This document shows, one piece after another, positions 50,498-60,190 of a stretch of 64,000 nucleotides of DNA. Position 1 is the first letter of the stretch. Every line of letters begins with the position of its first letter. The notes under the pieces are model-generated. The model saw nothing but the letters and a program-made list of their open reading frames with translations. It had not been told where the DNA came from and did not search any database. Origin of the DNA: an uncultured Clostridia bacterium. GTDB taxonomy: Bacteria > Bacillota > Clostridia > Oscillospirales > Acutalibacteraceae. The position numbers and the translations under genes are program-made. The stretch lies in assembly GCA_947585745.1 (NCBI GenBank), contig CANPXF010000003.1, positions 62,001 through 126,000 of the forward strand, read 5' to 3'.

Positions 50498-50643
50498 ATT
50501 TTCACCGCCTTTTTGGTATTTCTTATCTTATTATATAAAATTATCCTCTTAATATCAAGTATATTTTCAAATAAGAATATTTGTTATATATATTTATGAT
50601 AGAATAAACTCACGACTGTTATATTATGGAGGTGTATTTCAAT

Positions 50644-52308
50644 ATGCTTACAGATATTGAAATTGCTCAGCAGGCAGAACTTTTGCCTGTAAAAGAAATC
50701 GCAAAAAAATTAGACATCAGAGAAAATGAATTAGAGCCTTACGGCCATTATAAGGCTAAGCTTTCCGACAGTCTTGCGGAAAGGCTGAAAAATAAGCCTG
50801 ACGGCAAGCTTATTTTGGTTACCGCAATTAACCCTACTCCGGCAGGAGAGGGCAAAACAACAACGACAGCCGGACTTGGACAGGCTATGGCTAAAATAGG
50901 AAAGAACGCAATTATTGCTCTCAGAGAGCCGTCGCTCGGACCTGTTTTCGGAATTAAGGGAGGAGCCGCGGGAGGCGGATATGCTCAAGTGCTTCCTATG
51001 GAGGATATTAATCTTCACTTTACGGGTGATATGCACGCTATTACAGCCGCCAACAATCTTTGCTGTGCTATGCTTGATAATCACATTCAGCAGGGTAACA
51101 GTCTTGGAATTGACCCGAGACGTATTCTTATTAAGCGCTGTCTCGATATGAACGACAGAGCGTTAAGAAACGTAATTGTCGGTCTTGGCGGAAAAATTAA
51201 CGGAGTTCCGCGTGAGGACCATTTCATTATAACCGTTGCCAGCGAGGTTATGGCGATTCTTTGCCTTTCCAATGATATAGACGATTTAAAGAAAAGACTC
51301 GGAAATATCCTTGTGGCCTACAATTACAGCGGAGAACCTGTATACGCTCGTGATTTAAAGGCTGACGGCGCGATGACCGTACTTTTAAAGGACGCTATTA
51401 AACCTAATCTTGTTCAGACTCTTGAAGGAACTCCCGCTATTATGCACGGAGGTCCGTTTGCCAATATAGCCCACGGCTGTAACTCCGTAAGAGCAACAAA
51501 GCTTGCTTTAAAGCTTGCCGATTATTGCATTACAGAGGCAGGATTCGGTTCAGATTTGGGCGCCGAGAAATTCCTTGATATAAAATGCAGGTTTGCAGGT
51601 CTTAAACCAAATGCAATAGTTGTTGTCGCTACCGCGCGCGCATTAAAATACAACGCGGGTATTCCTAAGACCGAGTGCGGAGCGGTTAATCTTGAGGCGC
51701 TTAAAAAGGGAATAGTTAATTTGGGCGTTCATATTGAAAATATGAGAAAATACAATGTTCCCGTGGTTGTCGCAATAAACCGTTTTCTTACCGATTCGGA
51801 TGAAGAATTAGAATATATCAAACAGTATTGTATGGAAAAGGGCGCTGATTTTGCGCTTTCCGACGTATTCGCAAACGGCGGAGACGGCGGTGTTGAGCTT
51901 GCTGAAAAGGTTGTTGAGGCAGTAGAAAAACCGTCTGATTTTGCTCCGATTTATTCTCTCGATTTAACATTGGAAGAAAAAATCAAGGCTGTTGCAACAA
52001 AGATTTACGGCGCGAAGGATGTTGCGTACACGACGCAGGCTCTTAAGGCGATAAAAGAAGTGAAAGCCCTCGGCGCTGATAATCTTCCCGTCTGCATAGC
52101 GAAAACACAGTACTCGCTTTCCGACAATCCCGCGCTTTTGGGAGCGCCGAAAGATTTTACTATTACCGTAAGAAATGTTTCTCTTTCCAACGGAGCGGGC
52201 TTTGTTGTAGTTTATACAGGCGATATAATGACAATGCCGGGACTTCCTAAAGTTCCCGCGGCAGAGAAAGTCGATATTGAAAATGATAAGGTTGTTGGTT
52301 TATTTTAA
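50644..52308 (+). CDS. fhs: Formate--tetrahydrofolate ligase
   Basis: [46 protein letters not shown]. Confidence 0.98.
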   Translation: MLTDIEIAQQAELLPVKEIAKKLDIRENELEPYGHYKAKLSDSLAERLKNKPDGKLILVTAINPTPAGEGKTTTTAGLGQAMAKIGKNAIIALREPSLGPVFGIKGGAAGGGYAQVLPMEDINLHFTGDMHAITAANNLCCAMLDNHIQQGNSLGIDPRRILIKRCLDMNDRALRNVIVGLGGKINGVPREDHFIITVASEVMAILCLSNDIDDLKKRLGNILVAYNYSGEPVYARDLKADGAMTVLLKDAIKPNLVQTLEGTPAIMHGGPFANIAHGCNSVRATKLALKLADYCITEAGFGSDLGAEKFLDIKCRFAGLKPNAIVVVATARALKYNAGIPKTECGAVNLEALKKGIVNLGVHIENMRKYNVPVVVAINRFLTDSDEELEYIKQYCMEKGADFALSDVFANGGDGGVELAEKVVEAVEKPSDFAPIYSLDLTLEEKIKAVATKIYGAKDVAYTTQALKAIKEVKALGADNLPVCIAKTQYSLSDNPALLGAPKDFTITVRNVSLSNGAGFVVVYTGDIMTMPGLPKVPAAEKVDIENDKVVGLF

Positions 52309-52724
52309 TGGATGATTATTTATCAAAATCAGTTGAAGAAACTGAAAGGTTTGCACAAAATTTCAGCAAGCATTTAACAGGCAACGAAATAATCGCTATG
52401 TACGGAGGCTTGGGCGCAGGAAAAACTGCCTTTACAAGAGGACTTGCAAGGGGCCTGGAGGTTGAAGACAGCGTTTCAAGCCCGACATTTGCTATTGTAA
52501 ACGAATATTCGGGGGTTTATCCTCTTTATCATTTCGATATGTATCGTATTGAAAATTGGAACGACCTTGAATCTATCGGTTTTTTCGATTACATTGACAA
52601 CGGTATTGTTGTGATTGAGTGGAGCGAAAACATCGAGGGAGCGTTGCCGAGCGATGTAATTAAAGTATATATTGACAAAACCGACAATGAAAACGAAAGA
52701 ATTATAAAAATAGAGGGAATATAA
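52308..52724 (+). CDS. tsaE: tRNA t6A biosynthesis ATPase TsaE
   Basis: MYGGLGAGKTAFTRGLARGLE; SPTFAIVNEY. Confidence 0.95.
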   Translation: MDDYLSKSVEETERFAQNFSKHLTGNEIIAMYGGLGAGKTAFTRGLARGLEVEDSVSSPTFAIVNEYSGVYPLYHFDMYRIENWNDLESIGFFDYIDNGIVVIEWSENIEGALPSDVIKVYIDKTDNENERIIKIEGI

Positions 52725-53435
52725 TTGAAAATTCTTGCTGTTGATTCATCCGCAAAATCCTGTTCCACGGCAGTCATTGAGAACGATAAGATTCTCGGAA
52801 GCTTTTTTATAAATACTGCGTTAACCCATAGTCAGACACTGCTTCCTATGATTGACGCTTTGTTAAACAATATAGGTGAAGAAATCAACTCAATCGACGC
52901 GTTCGCAGTTTCCGCGGGACCGGGCTCATTTACAGGAGTCAGAATCGGGGTTGCCGCCGTTAAAGGTCTGGCGGCTCCGTCTGACAAACCTTGTATTGCT
53001 GTTTCCACTTTGGAGGCTATGCCGTATAACCTTATTACAGAGGATTGCACGGCTGTTTGTGTTATGGACGCGCGGTGCGGACAGGTATATAACGCTTTGT
53101 TTGAAATAAAAAACGAAAATATTACCCGTCTTTGCAAGGACAGAGCCGTTTCAATTGAAAATTTAGCAGATGAACTGCAAAAAATTAAGGGTAAATTAAT
53201 TCTTATCGGCGATGGGGCGGAATTGTGCTATAATTCATATAAAGAATTATTTGACAACATTTATATTGCTCCTGAAAACAGTAGATATCAAGATGCTGTC
53301 GGAGTAGCTTTATCTGCTCTAAATAAAGAAAAGATTACGGTGCAGGAGCTTATGCCGTTTTATCTGCGCTTACCGCAGGCTGAAAGGGAATTAAAGAAGA
53401 GAATGGGGAGTAAAAATGATTGCGATAGGCTGTGA
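52725..53435 (+). CDS. tsaB: tRNA t6A biosynthesis protein TsaB
   Basis: KILAVDSSAKSCSTAVI; SAGPGSFTGVRIGVAAVKGLA; TTG start. Confidence 0.94.
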   Translation: MKILAVDSSAKSCSTAVIENDKILGSFFINTALTHSQTLLPMIDALLNNIGEEINSIDAFAVSAGPGSFTGVRIGVAAVKGLAAPSDKPCIAVSTLEAMPYNLITEDCTAVCVMDARCGQVYNALFEIKNENITRLCKDRAVSIENLADELQKIKGKLILIGDGAELCYNSYKELFDNIYIAPENSRYQDAVGVALSALNKEKITVQELMPFYLRLPQAERELKKRMGSKNDCDRL

Positions 53436-53871
53436 CCACGGTGGAATAAACTTAAAAACCGCTGTAATGAAATACCTTGATGAAAATAATATCGAATATA
53501 AAGATTTCGGTTGTTACAGCGAGGAAAGCGTAGATTATCCGATTTATGCTTATAAGGTCGCAAAAGCTGTTTCAAACGGGGATTTTAAATACGGAATACT
53601 ATGTTGTGGTACGGGAATAGGAATTTCCATCGCCGCTAATAAAGTTAAGGGTATCCGTGCCGCTGTTGTGAGCAACGAATTCGGCGCGGAAATGACACGC
53701 CGTCACAATGACGCCAATATTCTTTGTATGGGCGGTCGCGTGACAAGTGAGAAAGACGCTGTAAAATTTGCAGATATTTTTCTTAATACTCCGTTTTCAA
53801 ACGATGAGGAACGCCACATTCGCAGGGTTAAGATGTTAAGCGACATAGAAAACGGCGATTTTGATGAGTAA
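53416..53871 (+). CDS. rpiB: Ribose 5-phosphate isomerase B
   Basis: IAIGCDHGGINLK; CGTGIGISIAANK; RHNDANILCMGGR. Confidence 0.96.
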   Translation: MIAIGCDHGGINLKTAVMKYLDENNIEYKDFGCYSEESVDYPIYAYKVAKAVSNGDFKYGILCCGTGIGISIAANKVKGIRAAVVSNEFGAEMTRRHNDANILCMGGRVTSEKDAVKFADIFLNTPFSNDEERHIRRVKMLSDIENGDFDE

Positions 53872-53989
53872 ATAAGACAAAATATCTTAATATACTAAAA
53901 TATGTAACAAATATTAACATTAATAAAACTTATTTGTAATAAAGAATAACAAAAAATTTCATTTTTTTAAATTTATTTACAAAAAGTAC

Positions 53990-54018
53990 TTGTTTTTTTT
54001 CTCTATTAGTATTATAAT
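53990..54018 (+). promoter_or_regulatory. SigA-type promoter of HTH regulator
   Basis: TTGTTT (53990-53995), 17 bp, TATAAT (54013-54018). Confidence 0.55.
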
Positions 54019-54078
54019 AATCTCACATTGTTTTTAAAGAATTATTTAAATGAATTAAAAATTTTAGGGAGATAGAAA

Positions 54079-54327
54079 ATGAGATTAAGAAAACAAGAAT
54101 TAGGTGATCGTAATCTGGTAGGACATCGTGTTGAAACCGTTAGAAAGAAAAAGGGTATGAAGCAGAAGGAATTATTAGCCCAGCTTCAGGTTAACGGTGT
54201 AGATATGAACGCCTCGGGATTATCAAAGCTTGAGGGACAGATTAGATTTGTAACAGATGTGGAGCTTGTTGCTCTTGCGGATATTTTAGAAGTGTCTGTT
54301 GATTATCTCCTTGGCAGAGAAAAATAA
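54079..54327 (+). CDS. XRE-type helix-turn-helix regulator
   Basis: VGHRVETVRKKKGMKQKELLAQLQVNGVDMNASGLSKLEGQIRFVTDVELVALADILEVSVDYLLG. Confidence 0.9.
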   Translation: MRLRKQELGDRNLVGHRVETVRKKKGMKQKELLAQLQVNGVDMNASGLSKLEGQIRFVTDVELVALADILEVSVDYLLGREK

Positions 54328-54334
54328 AAATTTT

Positions 54335-54363
54335 GGCAGCGGTTAAACCGCTGCCTTTCTTAT
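54335..54363. terminator. Rho-independent terminator
   Basis: ggcagcgg-ttaaa-ccgctgcctttctt. Confidence 0.82.
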
Positions 54364-55691
54364 TTTGTAAGATTATAAATTTCCTTGATACCTTTTTCAA
54401 TAAGCTCGCTTTCTATTTGTGAAAAATTAAGCCTCAAAATTTTATCTGTAGATGTGTTCATAAGCTTAATAGATTTTTTTTCGCACTTTTCAATAATATC
54501 TTTTTCAGCAATAGAAATTTCAACATACATTGCCGTTTCGTTAAAAATATATTCTTTAAAATATTTTTTTACATTACTTAAAAAATACTCGCTTTTTGTT
54601 AAATAATACTTTCTTGATTTTCTCAGATGCTTTTCAAGTTTTCCGTCTGAAATATATTTTGAAAGGGCAAGCTGTTCTATTTTTGATGTAGTTTGATTAT
54701 AATTTTCCTTAATTTTACTGTATTTTTTAATTAAAGCTTTGGGCAGAACCATATAACTTATCCTGACAGAAGGCAAAAGTATTTTTGAAAACGAGCCTAT
54801 ATATATGACCTGTTCGCTCGAATAACTCTGTATGCAGGATTTGGCGTGCGTGATGTACCTTAATTCACCGTTGTAATCGTCTTCAATAATTATGCAGTTG
54901 TTATTTTTTGCCCAGTTTAAAATTTCAATTTTTCTTGAAATCGGCATTGTTACTCCGTTTTTACTGTTATAATTCGGATTCAGAATTAAAATATCAGGTT
55001 TAATTTCATTTAAGGATTTAATTGTAATCCCTTTTTCATCATTTTCGGTATAGCAAATTTTATAGTTAAAATCATTAAATACCTGCTCCGCCTGCGGAAA
55101 TGAGTTTTTTTCAATTGCGACAGTTTTATTAATTCCAAACATTCCGCATAAAATAAAAATAAGAGTCTGCGAACCCGAACCGATTATAACATTATTATAG
55201 TCAGCGTTAACCCCTCTTGTTGTAAAAGCGTATTTTGAAATAGATTTTCTAAGTTCTTCTTCGCCTTGATTTTCGCTGTATGTATTTAAAAGATATTCCT
55301 TATTTAAAATATCCTTAACGTATTTACGCCATTCTTTAATGTTTGAACAGTTTTTATCTATTCCTTTTCCCGAAAAATCATATTTATAGTGATTTTTTTT
55401 ATTATTTTCATCAGCTTTTACAGAAACAGGCTTGTCTATGTAAAGACCTTTTTCAACATAATATCCTTTTTGCGGAGCGTTAATAATATATCCGTCAGCC
55501 AAAAGCAGTCCGTATGCGTTTTCAACTGTAGTTTTTGATATATATAAATCAGCGCTTAGCTTTCTGACTGAAGGAATTTTTTCATTTTCCTTAATGTTAC
55601 CGTTTTCTATAGCGTTTTTTATCTCGTTGTAAATCTGAATATATATAGGTTTATTTAATTTTTTATCAATGTTTATAAAATCGGAAATCAT
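54360..55691 (-). CDS. MocR-type GntR/aminotransferase fusion regulator (PdxR-like)
   Basis: N-terminal wHTH PIYIQIYNEIKNAIENGNIKENEKIPSVRKLSADLYISKTTVENAY plus class-I aminotransferase domain. Confidence 0.9.
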   Translation of the reverse strand: MISDFINIDKKLNKPIYIQIYNEIKNAIENGNIKENEKIPSVRKLSADLYISKTTVENAYGLLLADGYIINAPQKGYYVEKGLYIDKPVSVKADENNKKNHYKYDFSGKGIDKNCSNIKEWRKYVKDILNKEYLLNTYSENQGEEELRKSISKYAFTTRGVNADYNNVIIGSGSQTLIFILCGMFGINKTVAIEKNSFPQAEQVFNDFNYKICYTENDEKGITIKSLNEIKPDILILNPNYNSKNGVTMPISRKIEILNWAKNNNCIIIEDDYNGELRYITHAKSCIQSYSSEQVIYIGSFSKILLPSVRISYMVLPKALIKKYSKIKENYNQTTSKIEQLALSKYISDGKLEKHLRKSRKYYLTKSEYFLSNVKKYFKEYIFNETAMYVEISIAEKDIIEKCEKKSIKLMNTSTDKILRLNFSQIESELIEKGIKEIYNLTK

Positions 55692-55802
55692 ATAATCACC
55701 GTATCTATAATAACATATTTTAATAATTAATTAAAGGTTGATATTTACGGTATTTTTAAGTATAATAAAGAATTGGAAATAAATGGCTCAAGGAGAAGCA
55801 AT

Positions 55803-57191
55803 ATGAATAAAATTGATAGTTTTTTTGAAGGTGTAAAAGGGAAAAAAGTCTGCTTTGTCGGAATAGGCACAAGCAACCTCCCTTTAATAGAGCTTTTTTC
55901 TAAAAAAGGCGCTCTGGTTTCCGCGTGTGACAAGCAGAGCTTTGAATCACTCGGTGATAATGCGGTCAGGGCGGAAAAAGCGGGCGCGAGGCTCATTTTA
56001 GGCGATGATTATCTTAAAAATATTGATACCGATATTCTTTTCAGGAGCCCTGGAACACCATTTTACAGACCCGAACTTGAGGACGCCAGGAAAAAAGGCG
56101 TAGTTGTAACCTCTGAAATTGAAGTTTTTTTTGATTTATGTCCGTGTAAAATAATTGCCGTTACAGGTTCAGACGGAAAAACAACTACCACTACAATTAT
56201 TTCCGAGCTTTTGAAAGCGGAGGGGAAAACTGTTCATCTCGGCGGTAATATCGGAACGCCCCTTTTACCGATTATCGAAGATATAAAAGAAGAAGATTAC
56301 GCAGTTGTTGAGTTATCGAGCTTTCAGCTTATATCAATGAGGAAAAGTCCCGATATTGCTGTTGTCACTAATCTTGCGCCCAATCATCTCGACATACATA
56401 AGGATATGGACGAGTATGTCGATTCAAAGCGAAATATTGTTTTACATCAAAACGCGTTCTCAAAGGCTGTTTTAAACCTTGACAATAAAATTTCTGATAA
56501 TTTTTCAAGTGATGTTCGCGGAAAACTCGCTAAATTTTCACGAAAAAATCCCGTGGAAAACGGAGCTTATCTTGATAATGATACAATTTTCTACAACGAT
56601 TACGGAAAAATAACTGAAATTATGAATATTAAAGATATAAAGATACCGGGAATGCACAATGTTGAAAACTATCTTGCCGCCATTTCCGCCGTATGGGGGA
56701 TAGTCAGCGTTGAAAATATTGTAAAGGTCGCTGAATCCTTTAACGGCGTGGAGCATAGGGCTGAATTTGTACGTAAGCTTGACGGTGTTGAGTATTATAA
56801 TGATTCAATCGCCTCCAGTCCCACAAGAACGGCTATGGGAACCTTATCTCTTTATGAAAAAAAGATTATTATTATCGCAGGCGGTTATGATAAGCATATA
56901 CCGTATGAACCGTTAGGACCTGTAATCTGCGATAAGGTTAAGGTTTTGGTTCTTTTAGGCGATACAGCGCCTAAAATTGAAAAGGCAGTTAAAAATTCGG
57001 CTAATTACAGAGAAAATAATCCTATTATTATTAGAGTTAATAATATGGAAGAAGCGGTAAATACAGCGCGAAAAAATGCCGTTGAGGGCGATATAATTTC
57101 GCTTTCACCCGCAAGCGCGAGCTTTGGATTATATAAAAATTTCGCTCAGCGCGGAAATCATTTCAAAGAAATAGTAAACAATTTAAAGTAA
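55803..57191 (+). CDS. murD: UDP-N-acetylmuramoylalanine--D-glutamate ligase
   Basis: VTGSDGKTTTTTIISELLK; GGNIGTPLLP; HRAEFVRKLDGVEYYNDSIASSPTRT. Confidence 0.95.
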   Translation: MNKIDSFFEGVKGKKVCFVGIGTSNLPLIELFSKKGALVSACDKQSFESLGDNAVRAEKAGARLILGDDYLKNIDTDILFRSPGTPFYRPELEDARKKGVVVTSEIEVFFDLCPCKIIAVTGSDGKTTTTTIISELLKAEGKTVHLGGNIGTPLLPIIEDIKEEDYAVVELSSFQLISMRKSPDIAVVTNLAPNHLDIHKDMDEYVDSKRNIVLHQNAFSKAVLNLDNKISDNFSSDVRGKLAKFSRKNPVENGAYLDNDTIFYNDYGKITEIMNIKDIKIPGMHNVENYLAAISAVWGIVSVENIVKVAESFNGVEHRAEFVRKLDGVEYYNDSIASSPTRTAMGTLSLYEKKIIIIAGGYDKHIPYEPLGPVICDKVKVLVLLGDTAPKIEKAVKNSANYRENNPIIIRVNNMEEAVNTARKNAVEGDIISLSPASASFGLYKNFAQRGNHFKEIVNNLK

Positions 57192-57198
57192 GGTTAAT

Positions 57199-58218
57199 AT
57201 GGAAGAATTAATTTTTGATTTATTAGAACATAAAGGAATATCAGGAGATGAGAGCGGTATAGCAAGGTACTGCGAAAACCGTCTGAAAAATTTTTCTGAC
57301 AATGTTAAAATTGATTTCAATAATAATGTTGTTGCAGTTTTAGGTGATGAAAACGCTGATTATACCTTTCTTCTTGACGCACACATCGACAGAATAGGTT
57401 TTATTGTAACCGAAATTGACGACAGCGGCTTTATCAAGGTTGATAAGGTCGGCGGAGTTGATTTGCGGACGATTCTTGATGCTCCCGTAACCGTACACGC
57501 AAAAGAGGATTTAAACGGAATAGTTTGCTGTATGCCTCCGCATCTTTCAGACGGCAACGAGGACAAAGCCGTTAGTATTGATAAGGTTTGGATTGACGTT
57601 GGACTTCCCGCCGAAAAGGTTAAAAAAGCTGTAAGCCTTGGCGACAGCGTGACCGTCTTTTCTAAACCAAAAGAGCTTATAAATAATAGGATTTATTCCG
57701 CGGGACTTGACAATATGGCGGGAGTTTGCTCACTATTAAAGGTTGCCGAAAAATTATCCCGCGAAAAAATAAATTCAAGAGTAATTATTCTTTTATCCTG
57801 TCAGGAGGAAACCTTTGCCACAGGCGCAAAGACCGTGCCTTTTAACTACGAAATAGACGAATGTATCTGTGTTGACGTGAGCTTTGCCTCTCAACCCGAT
57901 ATTAATGACCAGTATTCAAGAATTAAGCTCGGAGAGGGACCGATGCTATGCGTTTCACCTAATTTGAATAAGGATATTTTAAACAAGCTGAAAGCTACGG
58001 CAAATAAATTAAACCAAAATTGTCAATTTGAAATATGCAATGGAAGAACGGGTACAAACGTCGACCATATTGTTGTAAATAAATCGGGTATAAAAACGGC
58101 TGTTATTTCGATACCTGAGAAGAATATGCACACACAGGCTGAAATAATTGATATGAGCGATATTGATAAAACAGCCGAATTAATAAGCGAATATATCTTG
58201 TGTGGAGGTGTAAAATGA
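57199..58218 (+). CDS. M42 family metallopeptidase (paralog 1)
   Basis: LDAHIDRIGFIVTEI; SAGLDNMAG; SCQEETFATGAK; GTNVDHIV. Confidence 0.9.
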   Translation: MEELIFDLLEHKGISGDESGIARYCENRLKNFSDNVKIDFNNNVVAVLGDENADYTFLLDAHIDRIGFIVTEIDDSGFIKVDKVGGVDLRTILDAPVTVHAKEDLNGIVCCMPPHLSDGNEDKAVSIDKVWIDVGLPAEKVKKAVSLGDSVTVFSKPKELINNRIYSAGLDNMAGVCSLLKVAEKLSREKINSRVIILLSCQEETFATGAKTVPFNYEIDECICVDVSFASQPDINDQYSRIKLGEGPMLCVSPNLNKDILNKLKATANKLNQNCQFEICNGRTGTNVDHIVVNKSGIKTAVISIPEKNMHTQAEIIDMSDIDKTAELISEYILCGGVK

Positions 58219-59243
58219 ATAATTTAGACCTTCTTAAAAAGCTCTGTACCGCAAACGGAATTTCGGGTGACGAAAACTCTGTGAGAGAGATAATTATAAA
58301 CGAAATAAGAGATTATGTAACCGAATATAAAATTGATAATTTAGGTAACATAATCGCCTTTAAAAAGGGCAGGAAAAAAGCGGTTAAAAGGCTTATGGTA
58401 TCCGCGCATATGGATGAGGTCGGATTTATAGTGACGGATATAACATCTGACGGACTTATTAAGTTTGATACGGTAGGCGGAATTGACAGACGTGTTATAC
58501 TCGGAAGAAGCGTCTTAATCGGCGGAAAAATCAACGGAGTTGCGGGTGTAAAACCGACTCACCTTTGTGACGCGGACGAGGGCAGTAAAATTCCCGAAAT
58601 TAATTCTATGTATATCGACATAGGCGCAGATACAAAAGAGGACGCAGAAAAATATATAAGCTTAGGGGACAGTATAAACTTTGAAGCTATGTATGAAGAC
58701 AACGGATATTCAATAAAATCAAAGGCGATTGATGACCGCGCGGGTTGTTTTATGCTTATACAAATGATAAAATCCGAGCTTGAATACGACGCATATTTCA
58801 CATTTGTTGTTCAGGAGGAAGTCGGACTTCACGGGGCAAAGGTTGCATCATATTCAGTTGAACCCGATTTCAGCATTGTCCTTGAATCAACAACAGCGGC
58901 GGATATTCCCGAGGTTTCAGGCTCAAAACAGGTTTGCAATGTCGAAAACGGCGCTGTAATCGGATATATGGATAAACGAACCATATACGATAAGGGTATG
59001 ATTAAACACGCTGTCTCTCTCGCTGAGAAAAATAATATAAAACTGCAGTTTAAGCGTTCGGTTGCGGGCGGTAATGACGCGGGAGTAATTCACGAATCAA
59101 GAGGAGGAGTGCGGACACTTGCAATTTCTCTACCTTGCCGTTATATCCATTCGCAGTTATCATTGATTTATAAATCGGATTTGGAAGACACCTATAATCT
59201 CGCTTGTATGCTTGCAAGCGACGTGGCAGGCGGTAAGCTATGA
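58215..59243 (+). CDS. M42 family metallopeptidase (paralog 2)
   Basis: VSAHMDEVGFIVTDI; KAIDDRAGC; VVQEEVGLHGAKVA; GGNDAGVIH; ATGA overlap with paralog 1. Confidence 0.93.
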   Translation: MNNLDLLKKLCTANGISGDENSVREIIINEIRDYVTEYKIDNLGNIIAFKKGRKKAVKRLMVSAHMDEVGFIVTDITSDGLIKFDTVGGIDRRVILGRSVLIGGKINGVAGVKPTHLCDADEGSKIPEINSMYIDIGADTKEDAEKYISLGDSINFEAMYEDNGYSIKSKAIDDRAGCFMLIQMIKSELEYDAYFTFVVQEEVGLHGAKVASYSVEPDFSIVLESTTAADIPEVSGSKQVCNVENGAVIGYMDKRTIYDKGMIKHAVSLAEKNNIKLQFKRSVAGGNDAGVIHESRGGVRTLAISLPCRYIHSQLSLIYKSDLEDTYNLACMLASDVAGGKL

Positions 59244-59995
59244 TAAAAATTGCTGACAGAGATTTCTCCGTAAAGGAACATATTGACTTATTATCCGTAA
59301 ATAATCCGTTTGGTTGCAGAATAAAAGCGCTTTACAACACCTATGATTATTCTCTTGCATTTGTGGATTTCTGGGTTCAGCTTGTTGATAATATGCCCGT
59401 ATCATTAATTGCAAGACTTGAAACTGCATTTATACTTTTATTAACCGATAATTCCGATTTGGAGGAAATGAGCGCGTTCATAAGAGTTTCGGGAGCGGAA
59501 AATATAATATGCGACGGAAAATATGAGCTTGACTGCCCGATGAAAAAAGCTACAGGACCTATTCTTGTAAGTGAAAGTGTTATGCGTAATGAGCGTGATT
59601 TCAGCGTTTTTTCTCCTCACATCAAAGACGTTTACAATCTTATTAACAAATGCCGAAGTGAAAATTTTGCTGTTCCGTCTTACGAAAGCTTCGCCCTTGA
59701 TGTAGCGCATAAAATAAGTAAAAAAACCGTCAGAATTTACGGGATAGGAGATTCAAAGCTTATATCCTGCATTATGACATTAGCCGAAACAGACGAAGGA
59801 GCAGTTCTCGGAGCATTGGCGACTGACAGTGATTTCCGCCGTCTTGGTCACGGAGCGTTTCTGATAAAATACATAAATAACGTTTTAGTTAATGAGGGGA
59901 AAAAGGTTTTTCTCCACCGCGCCCCGAATGAAAACATTGAATTTTACAATAAGCTTGGATTTAAACAGTATGGACTGTGGTCCGAATATTCATAA
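59240..59995 (+). CDS. GNAT family N-acetyltransferase
   Basis: C-terminal GAVLGALATDSDFRRLGHGAFLIKYINN...FYNKLGFKQYG acetyltransferase motif. Confidence 0.82.
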   Translation: MIKIADRDFSVKEHIDLLSVNNPFGCRIKALYNTYDYSLAFVDFWVQLVDNMPVSLIARLETAFILLLTDNSDLEEMSAFIRVSGAENIICDGKYELDCPMKKATGPILVSESVMRNERDFSVFSPHIKDVYNLINKCRSENFAVPSYESFALDVAHKISKKTVRIYGIGDSKLISCIMTLAETDEGAVLGALATDSDFRRLGHGAFLIKYINNVLVNEGKKVFLHRAPNENIEFYNKLGFKQYGLWSEYS

Positions 59996-59999
59996 AGGA

Positions 60000-60022
60000 A
60001 AGATAGTGTGAAACACTATCTT
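60000..60022 (+). terminator. Hairpin after the M42/GNAT operon (weak T-tract)
   Basis: AAGATAGTGT-GAA-ACACTATCTT followed by gatttata. Confidence 0.5.
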
Positions 60023-60030
60023 GATTTATA

Positions 60031-60175
60031 TTGCCCGCTCAGTTTATCCCTACGGGGCAACGAGCGATGGCAGAATTTCCATTACGCCTTATCAGCCCAC
60101 GGTAAGGTTATTGGGAATTTGAACTTTTGTTAAAAACAGAAACTTTGCAGGAAAATAAAACTTTTACTTGTGGGC
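60031..60175 (+). ncRNA. Candidate pseudoknotted structured RNA upstream of the methionine-gamma-lyase-like gene (possibly raiA-motif-like; unverified)
   Basis: TTGCCC/GGGCAA interleaved with GCTC/GAGC, hairpins GCGATGG/CCATtaCGC and CCTTA/TAAGG, loop GCCCAC complementary to distal GTGGGC. Confidence 0.5.
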
Positions 60176-60190
60176 AGAAAGGCTATGGAA

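Noticed and set aside
50498-50643. THF riboswitch upstream of fhs
   Set aside because: Region is AT-rich with no recognisable conserved core.
60031-60175. 6S RNA (ssrS) as identity of the structured intergenic region
   Set aside because: No long closing helix with a large central bubble; the interleaved pairing looks like a pseudoknot instead.
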